Assembly: GCA_035578905.1 (NCBI GenBank) | Contig: JAQJVL010000564.1 | Location: 489,883 to 553,882 of the forward strand | Source: Stictocephala bisonia | Lineage: Eukaryota; Arthropoda; Insecta; Hemiptera; Membracidae | Direction of reading: 5' to 3' | Length of the DNA: 64,000 bases | In this document: positions 45,701 to 56,709 of the stretch, piece after piece | Position numbering within the stretch: position 1 is the first letter of the stretch | Layout of the letters: each line of letters begins with the position of its first letter | The notes under the pieces: model-generated | The model's database searches: none | What the model saw: only the letters and a program-made list of their open reading frames with translations | What the model was told of the DNA's origin: nothing | Position numbers and translations under genes: made by a program

Positions 45701-48700
45701 CTCAACAAAAATTCATAATTTGCGTCAAATTGAGGTGTTTGGCCTCCGTGACGGCCTGCGGCTGTAACCAGCGGAAATATAGATGAATTTGGTTTTTGTG
45801 ATTAATAGTTGTTATATATAATGATCGCGTAATGGCCGCTAATCGCGATTCGCTGCGAAAGTAGTTTTTCGTTATAACTCAAGAAATAATGGTAATAGAC
45901 CAAATTCGTATTCAGTACAAAAAACACATCAAAATAAAAAAAAGATGGTTAAAATACTATTTAACCTAACAGAAATATGTCAAAAACACTACAAATTGTG
46001 ATATTAGTTTTCTGAATTTTTCGGTAAAATATGTAAGTTCCGCGAAATGTTTTTTATGCTGATCACGAATATATAATTGGGTTATACGGTAACATTATTT
46101 TTTTCGGCCTGAAAAATACACTTTTTACTGACCTAACCAAACATAACCGAACTTATCATGACTTTTTACTCAACAAATAGACATAATTTGCGTTAAATTA
46201 TTGTGCCTGGCCTCCGTGACGGCCTATCGTCCGTCATTCCGGCAGGAGTATGCGTGAATTCAGTTTGTTGTGGTTAAAATCTGATGTATATAATGATCGC
46301 TAATCGTGATTCGCCGCGAAAGTAGTTTTTCCGTTATATCTCGAGAAATAATTTGTATAGACCAAAATAGTTTTCAAATTCGTATTTAGCGCTAAAACAA
46401 CACATCAAAATAAAAAAAAATTGACTATAATATCATTTAAATTAACGGAAATATATCAAAAATACTAAAATGACATTAGTTTTTTCGAATTGTTCGGTAA
46501 AAACAATTTCCGCAGAATAAAAAAATTCTCACTAAACTGTAGTCAATTATTTACCCATTTCAGGTAGTTTTCAAATTTTGTTTGGTGGCAAGAAACTAAA
46601 TAATAACCTTGTTGGTTTTAATAAATAATAATTCACACAAAACTAAAACAGTTTGTCAAAAATTACGATTTTAGAGTTAGTAGGCCTAGACCTTTAAGTC
46701 AATAAAGTACAACACAAAACGTTCCACACTTGAAACAACATCCAATGAACGTTATATTTATGTTTTTATCAACGATAAATTGTTTAAGTAATTCTGCATT
46801 TTATTTATAATAACTGAATAAATAAACTGGAAGGTTAATTAACAAAACACGCCGTTCACATTATCTCTTCTTGTTGCCCACCTGTTGTTGCCGGTAATGG
46901 TAAACGTAAACAAAACAAATGCATCCCCCCAGCCTGTTGTCGATGTATTTTCGTTATTTAAAAAGAACGCAACAGTTTCATTGAAACAATAATTCGGCAC
47001 CAAAACGTTTCAAAATTTTGCAAATAGCTGCAGTAGAACAGACAGCAACAATGAGTGTCGTCGGATATCAATAGAACAAAACGATAACTCCAAAAGTTTA
47101 GTCGCAACTTTAACCTGCAGCGTATGTTGCAACAGAATGTCAACAAATCTAAGAGACGACGCTTGACATTGGATTGATTTGCTTGTTTCGGCAAAATGCG
47201 GTGGGTGAAGCTATCATATTGTCTGCAACAGCTTCATTCAACTGTTTCGACGTCAAAACTGTTTCGGTTGCAATCGTTTTGTCAAACTATTCCATGCGTA
47301 TTATTTTGAACATATCAATGTGCCGAGTCGACTCGTGTCTTATCATACGAAGATTGACGATGTTTCCCGAACTTATCACTTGAGTTTAACTGGAGCCCTG
47401 AAGTCCGAACCTTCCTGACGTCACCGGATTACTCTCGTCTCGCTCGACGAGAATTCCCGATGGTTACCGAAATTCAAGCACATTTCCAATTTTTTTCAAG
47501 GCGCCATAAAATTCAAGCATAATTCCCGGTTTTCCCGAAATTCCCGGTGAGTAGCCACCCTGTTGCTAACATCTTAGTTAAATGTGTTCTATATATTTGA
47601 CTCTCTTCTCCTTGAATCATTTCAATCATTTATCATCAATTCAATCATTCATGATAAATTCAATGATAAATCTAAGGATTAAAAACACTACTCTTTGTTG
47701 TTGTTTGCTTAGTTTTTTTTCAGAACAAAATTTAAAAACTGAAGATTGTAAGATTTCTTTTACAACATTCTGAAAGTGATTCGGAAAGTTGGAGTTCCAC
47801 TGTATTGGGCTTCTTTTGTGAATTCCTTTGGTCTGAGGATGGTAAACATGGTTTATTAGAATGATCACTCTAATATATTAATGGTATCCAATTTGGTTGC
47901 ATGACGTTTCTCTGGTTTGAATTTATCTTGAACAAGTATTACGCTTAATAAGAAATTATTTATTATTGGCATTATAGAAGAAACATTTTCAAATTTGACT
48001 ATATAAAAAGAGCACTTCTGTAGACTTCATCAAACATTATTACAATAATCAGAGAAAGAAACAAACATATGAATATTTTTTATTATTGAAGCACTAAGTG
48101 ACAGATAATGGTTTGGGACAGGTTCACAATTAATGACATTTAATGGATCAAAAAGGAGAAAAAATGATCTATACTCACCATTTTTCATGCATTTCAGGCA
48201 ACAGGCTGCAGTATTTCTTAAAATTTTCAAACAATTATCTGGTTTTTCAGTAGTAATATACATTACGTAATTTTATATTATATTATTACTATTAAAATAG
48301 CAATTCCATATTACAACTCTATGTAGTATAAATCAATTAACAAAGACGTAAATTATAAAAAAGAATTATATACCAATAAAGTGGATTAAACCTAACTAGG
48401 AAGAAATGCAGTAGTCTATAGAATATATAGCTGTTCTTCATCATCATGTCTTAATTACACTTCCATTTCATGCCACTCTCGCCAAAAGGAAGTTCGTTTT
48501 ACATGAAAGGTGCCTTTCTTAGATAAGACAGCAACAGAGACATGATTTTATTGACATAAACTGACAACTATTACGTTGACATAATTATTTTCAACCCCTG
48601 TTTGGGCTCTGCACAGAGTGATAGAGATGGACAACATGTTGTACCGGGTCGTTTTGACCGGTACATTTCGTTTTTTTTCGTCGTGGTCTGCCAGGCTGCC

Positions 48701-51700
48701 TGAGATTCGCTCGTGCCCGGCGTTTCGCTTACTTTGGTGGCCGTTGGCTCGGACTCGGTTGTTCCGTGTTCCAGCCTTTGTCTGTCAGGTTGGCCTTCAT
48801 TTTGACTGTCTACGCCTAGAGGCTTCTAGACCTGCAAGGCTAGAGACTCAAAACTCCAGGGTCCTTGAGTAGGACGTTTCTACCCTCAGCCTGCCGTCCG
48901 GGGATGGTCAACCATTCTACCACTGCGAGCCTGGCCTGGGGACCATGTGATTGAGCGAGCTCTGCCCCTCACTGCCCTCTCTACTTCTCGGGGCAATTTT
49001 CTTCAGTCCTCAGGTCAGTGCGTTCCATTTTTGTTTCCCGGCGGCTGAGCTGGGGGGTTTTGATGGCATTAAAGAAAAAAAAAGTGAAATATAGAAAAAA
49101 AAGAAGAAAAAAAATGTTTGTGGAACTTTATGTGGCCTAGGCCTAAAACTAGAGCAAAGTGATTTATGCAACACAACCATGGGGACCTATATGTGGTTTT
49201 TTTTACTAAGGGAAAAGAAAACTTGAAATACAAAAAGAACTTTTTGATGTTAATATTTATTTATATTTATATTTCTTGTTATTTAGTTTAATTTGTTGTT
49301 ATATATTTTAGAGTTTATATTTGTTAGGTCCCTCCTGTTAAGTTAGGTTAGTATTTATTGTATGGTTTAGGCCTAGGGATATAGTGGGTGTTAGTTATTT
49401 ATTTATTCGGGTAGTGTATTTTGGATGTTTTGAAGTGACTTTTTACTAGAACGGTACCGGGTTATATATTTTTTTAAATTGTTTAGTTTTCATACTTTCA
49501 CCAAAAGGGGATTATTGTACTTTTGCTTAACTTCTAATTCGGAGCTGCCCAGGGATTCCGGCTTACTCCCTGGCCTCGGTGGAATCATGGGATGTGGGGC
49601 TAAATTGCCGGGGGTTATTTGGGGTTATCAAAATTGTTCCTAAATTTGTCACTTTTAAATTGTTAATTAAATTTGTGTTACGTTTTGGGTGTCTCAGGCT
49701 AGGCTGCAGATAGGCCATGTAATTGTTAATTGTGGGTATTGGAAGCGTTAAGTGTTTTTGTAGCTTTTGTCATTATCTGTTTTAGTGTGTTTTATTATTT
49801 ATTTAAGTGCAAATTAAAATTGTGGCCTTCTGCCGTTTTTGATTAATTAATAATTGCTTTCTTGGTAATAAAGTAGTTTTGCTCAGCTGCCGAGTTTTAT
49901 TTTGACCCTCCAACTGCCACCCGTGATCCCATCGCTTGACTTGTTTTGAGCCATCCCCCAGTTGGCACGCTTTCCAGCTTTGGTGGAGGGATGGGTCTCA
50001 ATGTGCATTACTTTGCTTTGATTGTAGAGGTTATTGATGGTTCTATGAAACCTATTAATAAATTATAGCACAGAATATGATACAGGTTTAATTTGTCCCC
50101 CTATATTTGCACTATAACTAAAGGCCACTTAAGTCTTTGTTTTATAAAATTTTGAATAAAATACCTTTGTTACTGTGTGTCTTAGGTTGACATTAGACTG
50201 CAAATTATGAAATATGTAGACCATCTTAATTATTCAGGCCACACTTACAAAAAAATAGAAACAAATCTTGAAATTTTACATACTTGTAAGAAAAGTAGTT
50301 TAATGTCAATCTTAGAACGTCTCAAAATTTATAATAGTGCAAAGAACAATCCAAATTTTCTATTAAATGACAAAGACACTATTTCTAAAAATTTACTTTT
50401 TGAAAGATTAAAATTTAAAATTAATTCTACCAAAAATATATATATACATATTATCAACAGCTGTGTACAATTTGGTCATCATAACTGGTTTATTTATATC
50501 GTTTTATAACCTACATGTACCTGAAGATGACTTCATAGAAGTTGAAATGTACATCGCACAAAAAATGATGAAGAAATGTGTTAAAGGTATTCTATTAATA
50601 ATATTTTATTTTATTATACACTTTCTAGAGACTTAAATTAAACTAACAATAAACCATTTCAATTTCATTTATATTATAATTAGAGTAATCAACATTTGAA
50701 ACATTTTACAGGATGGGTCATCCCTGCTCCCATAGATCTATAGATCCTCCACCACTACCAATGATATACCTTTTTGTCTCGCTCAGGATCAGTGTTGCCA
50801 GTAAGCTGACTAGCCCTGTCAGCCACCTGGTCCAGCCTCCCAAGCAGTGACGTCAGCCTACTTTCAGCTGTGTCAAGCTGTGCCGTATCTAACAGTGCTG
50901 CTCTGCTGGCAAGATGTTGCGCTGTTTCCAAAAGTGAGCCCTGGCCTCCTCCCAGTCGCAACTGCACAACCAGCAAGCTCTTATACTTGATGCTTATAAG
51001 TGAAGAATAGCTTTGTTTTGAAAAATATTTTTAAAAGTAAAGTATGTCTTTACGAAGGCAGATAGGAATGAAAAATGATCTCTCATACCTAATCTTGGAC
51101 TATCAGCTTAATGGATTTCTGAACGCAGAGGGGGAAAATATTTAGTTTCACTGAAATCACATTGAAGTCAGTTGCTAGGCAAGCCAGCGCATCATCTCCT
51201 TAGCTACATTACATATTTGTATACTATGATTTTGACAATCAGAAAGTTAATAAAGCAGTAGAAAAACTCCTTATACTTACATTGAAAAAAACTATTACAT
51301 ACAATCATTTCTAGTTTTCTATATTGCTACATATAATCAATTACCATTACTAATAATTTGAACTGGTTAACACATTTGCTGCGGCGGCACATGGTTTCGT
51401 GTAACGTATGTATGCAAGCAGAGACTGCTATGACACATATCTACGTCACCCGCAACGAATGTGTTAAAGAGTCCGCAGAGACTGTCAGCCATGTTAGTTT
51501 TAATCCCATAAGAACAATGTTATTTGCGAATTCATATTTTTTGTTATTTACTGACCAAAAGTTGAACTACATATTTTTTACTATGAAACTAATTAGGAAT
51601 TTGCAAAGCAATTCCGATGTACAATTTTATTCTTGATCAAATTCAATTTCTTTGGAAAAAAATTAACTGTTTACTCTGGATACGAGTGGTCATATGTCCA

Positions 51701-54700
51701 GTTTAAAAATAACATTGTTCTTATGGGATTAAAACCAACATGGCAGACACCTCCAACAGCGTCTACAGACTCTTAAGACCAAAATCTAATTTTGAATGTC
51801 ATGGAATTCTAATAAAATTATCAAATTTACAAAGTTTAAATTTTGACAGCCACAGTCATATTAATGTGTTGGAAGTACTCCACAGGCCAATTTAACATGT
51901 GAGACTCACCATTTTAGCCGGAGTGGCACCAACAGTCTGTTCTATTCGAGCAAGTCGCTGCTCTAACTCAGCAAGCCGAGCAGTATAAGCCAATTGAGCA
52001 TGACCAGGTCTTTGCGTAAGCTGGAATTTAATTACATTATTTCCATCCTCTCCTTTGGGTACTTTCACCCCTTTCCCTGTTGATCCTTGGAATTGCTCTA
52101 ACTGGGACAGCAGTTTCCTGTGACAATACAATGCCATTCAAACAGGCCTTATAAATGACTGTCATAATAATCATAGAAGTGGGGAACAAAGGCAGATTAA
52201 CCACCAGAACTTAATTTTCACATTTCCTGTTAACTTATTGAGGTATTCATATATCATACTACAAAATAAATAGCACAACATGGTTCAGAACGTGAACACA
52301 GCGAACAGCTGGTAAACCCTAACTTAAGTTTTCTCATTCACAGATGCTTAAAATTTAACTCATTCGATAAACCATATTTTATGTAAATAACCTTTATTAT
52401 ATTACATTAAACAATGTATTTTTCACAAAACTGAGTTAATGTATAGCTTTAGAACTATAATGTGGAAGGTCATTTAGCTCACAAGCTGTTGCCTCTTCAG
52501 CAAATTTGTAATCAATAAACAACACTTCATATTTCTATTGGCCTGCTTGATAAACTAGCCATGACTTTGAGGCTAATTCCCGTTTTTTGGCCTCACTTGT
52601 ATTTTTCTATCATCTATATAACTCTTATACTAATTATAGATGTAAATCATCTATAATCTATGTAAACAAGTATTGTATATATTTTTAAATGTATGATTAT
52701 AATAATGCTTAGTTGTCCACCGCTCATGATGTAGGGGTTAGTTACAGAAATTTTACCAAAGGGTACAAGACTAATATTTAACATACATTGAATAAAAGAA
52801 TTATTTTCCTAGATAAGCGCATGATCATTTGAAAGAAACATAAGGTAGCAATTTTCCTCTCACCATGTAGCCAAGTGACATGTTTTATAACTTTTATTGT
52901 AACAGGCGCTACCTGAGGTAATTGTGACCTAAACATGTTGGGCTTCCATAAGTAGAAATTATGATGCTGGCAGTTTTGATAATAATAATGCATTTTCCAA
53001 TTGTTTTTATTTTTGTTATGTACATAAATAAGGTAAATTCTGTTAAATAGGAAAGTAACTGTACTAGATTTTACAATTTACAAATATTTCATTTTAATTT
53101 TCAGGCCTAAACAAAACAAATTAATATAATTTTTATCTTTTTTCCTTTTACAAGTTTTATTTATTTTTTTTTTGTTTTTAGCAATTTTTAATAGAATCAG
53201 AAGTTAATTATCTACAAAATGCAAAACTTAGTTATAAAAATGTAAGCCTAAGAAAATAATGGAGAGGAGTATGTTGTCAGTAAAAGCAAGTTCCGTAGGG
53301 AGAACCTACGGACTATGGTTGACAACACCACAGCCCACACTCTGACGGTGTGGTAAACACACAATGACAAACCTATACATCCCCTTGCAGTATCCTTCGT
53401 ACACTCATGATATCATTTAATAGCCAGATGACATGCTACTCTCACAGTAATAATGAATGAAACAATGCATAACAAGTTTTTATTGATTAAATTTTTGTTT
53501 TAAAATGGATTTATAGTATTAACAACTGATTTACAACAAAAAGATTCTAATTGTGTTCTTTGGATAACTCAGAACATGGAATACAACTCCAATAAACGTG
53601 TCCCAAGTGCATTTTTCTAAATTTGTTTAACTCTGATCAAAATAAAAGCTTCTGTTCATCTATAGGGAAGAATTGGAACGTTTAGTAGGCTTTTCAATAT
53701 ATATGGCATACGATTCTGCCACCTGTGAATGTAACCATTTGTTAATAATGGCCTTGTGCTTTGACCTGAGCCCCCATCTTCATACTGCAAGATACATAAG
53801 AATCATTGGAGGCCAAATCAGGGCCTTAGGGAGGGAAGTGTACGATTTCCCAGCCTAAATAATTCACAAGTTGTTGTGTTTTAGTAGCAGAATGCAGCTG
53901 TGCGTTGTCAATAGTGATGTAAAATGCACAGGCATTTATAAGTCAGGCCAAATGCCCAGGGATGTGCCCGGGCAAATGCCCAAAATCCATAAATGCCCTT
54001 TAAATGTAAATAGGCCTCAACAATAGAGAAAAGTGTTATGACCACAATTATTACTCAACAATACTGGGTTTTCCCTATTTAAATTTTGGAGTAGCAGTCT
54101 GGGGAGGTGAAAGTGCTCAAACCTACCTTCTTTTTTTACTTAAAAAAAGTGATTAGAGCAGTTTTTAAGAAGCAATACAGACTTGTAAACAGATTTTTAA
54201 GGATTATAGAATTTTTACATTTTCATCTTTCTATATTTTCCAGTGTATAAAATTTGTTAAGAAACACACCCAAACCTTCTCTAGTACCCATGGCCATAAT
54301 TTACTAAATAAATGTACAGTCGCTATTCCAAAACACGAGCATCATTTTTCGAGAGACACTTAACCTACACAGGAATAAAACTCTTTAACGCTTTGACTGA
54401 ATCAATAAGAAGGGACACTTGTGCCAGGTCATTCGAACGTAGAGTTAGAGACTATCTTCTGGATGGAGCCTTCTATGGCGTTCGGGAGTATTGTCAGGCA
54501 GACGCTGACAGTAATCTGTAGATTTGTATATAGATTAAGTATTAGTAATATTTATGTTATGAACATTTTAGTTATGTAAACTGTTGACTCATTTCATGTA
54601 ATTTATATTATCAACAAAATAAAGACGTTTGAGTTTATTAATAAATTTTTAAATCTCAATATATATAGATATTAATCTCAATTTATATTAATCTAAGGAA

Positions 54701-56613
54701 AATGTTTTGTGTCTTTAGTTGATTTATAGAAAACTTGAAAATGTTGGTTTACTATTTGACACATAATTGTTGGTTTTATAATTGGAAAAAAATGTTCACA
54801 CTAAAAATATTTTTCTTACATGTTATTTTTTATTATTTTTTGTAATTAGCAATTTCAACTATTTGCTGAATGAAACTGAATGACAAAACTAATTAGGTTC
54901 AGTTTATGAAATTATTTTCAGTGCAAAATCTCTCTTATTGCAAATATGTCATTAGGTAAAAGAACAAAATTATTTAATGTTTTACACTTATTGAACAATA
55001 ATTGTTTATTACTGCTCAATCACTTTCTTCACAAGAATCTTCATTACTGTTTTCTAATGAACTGTCCAGAAGTTCAATGTCCAATATTTTAGTTTTCATG
55101 CCTTTGTAAATAATTTCCATCTAATGTAATTTATTATAAATTAACTTTAGTCACATTTTTAGAATTTATAGGGTGCAAATGTAAAGTAGTAGGTAGAAAA
55201 TATGTTTAATAATATATTAAGGCACTCTGTTATGATATGGGGTTTTCGCAAATCCTATACAGAAGTTTTAAGAACTATATTTTAACAAGCTCAAGGTTTG
55301 TTCAATAACTACACCTTTGATAATGGTCTTAAAGTAAGTTTTAGAAACCCAATAGTGGTCTTGAATAAATTTGTGGGCAGTAAGCATTTTAATAAACATT
55401 CACAAGCAGTTAAACTACCTCTTTTCATAAATGCCCAGTTTTTGTGTGCTTAAAACTGCTTTGGGCAAATGCCCATTTATAAATGTCCTGCCTACTGGGC
55501 ATTTGCCCGGCCCACATCAGTAGTTGTCAAGAAGAACAATGCCAGTGATGTAAACATTTCTTGCCTCTTCCTTTCCCAATTTCTTCAGTGTTTGAAATGT
55601 ATTCATCATATGTAGATACTTAGTTATCAGATATTGGTTTACATTATGATTCAACTTATGATATTGGTCTGTAGAAGCAAATCGCTCTGCTTGCCAGACT
55701 CCACACAAGCAGTCGGCTATACTTCATTGCTTTAGGCCTTAAAATGAGTCAGCTCCATTCTATTGATATGACATCATCTTTTGGCCATATTTGTTTATAT
55801 TATACACATATTAAATTTATGTCACAGTAGTTACAATGTATATCTTACATTACGAAGCAACACAATACAAACTCTCATTCATCAAAATTACCAGACAATT
55901 CCTTACATAAATCAAATCATACAAATAAAGCTCTACATCTAAACCCATAACAATTTACAAGGTGTTTTGTATGTATAATAAACAATATATAGGTAGAAAA
56001 TCAGCTTTGCCAGCTTGCGTTTTGGGCAGTAAGAAAAAACTGTTTTCAATTTGAAATCTTACAATAACGTTAGGGTCAGAAAATATATATTCTACAATTT
56101 CAACATCTTGACCAATATTTCTGAATCTCAACCTGATTTCAGAAAATAGGTTTTCTTTTTAAGAAGGGTTTGTAACCAAAATTAGAATATTAGTTTTTGG
56201 AATATAATTTAATAATAGTTGTTTGAATGTCAAATCTTATGAAATTTTAAGAGTGGTATTTAAGTTTTCTTCTCTTTATATCTTGACTTCTTTCTTTATT
56301 TCAAAAAGTTATTTCATAAAACGGGCTTACTTTTCAAAAGGTCATGCCAACCAGAAATCAACTGTGCATGGCTCAGTTTGATATATGGCTTTAAAAATTC
56401 ATCTTGGTAAAATTGTCCTCCTGCACCACTGGACCAATCACCATGGATGGTGACGCATATCATTCTTTTTTTTTTTCATGCAGAATTCATGTTAATTGCA
56501 CTGCTTTCTATTTTACATGAGAGAGAGCGAGGGGGAGGGGGAGAGGGAGAGACATGGCTTCCACCATTGCTGGGTAGGTGGCTGTGGTGGAGGTTGTACA
56601 TCCAGAGCAACAC

Positions 56614-56709
<96 letters not shown>

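Larger units (their letters stand above)
44674..47802. mobile_element. Pogo-like DNA element, TA target, with a nested transposon
   Basis: Inverted ends CAGTAGAACTCCAA and CAGTGGAACTCCAA, each next to TA (44672-44673 and 47803-47804). Without the nested insert (44957-47562) it would be about 520 bp and non-coding, so a MITE of the pogo/Tigger type. Confidence 0.8.

Noticed and set aside
48618..48872. 84-residue ORF in the GC-rich block
   Set aside because: No motif and no splice or promoter support; long by chance because of the higher GC content.
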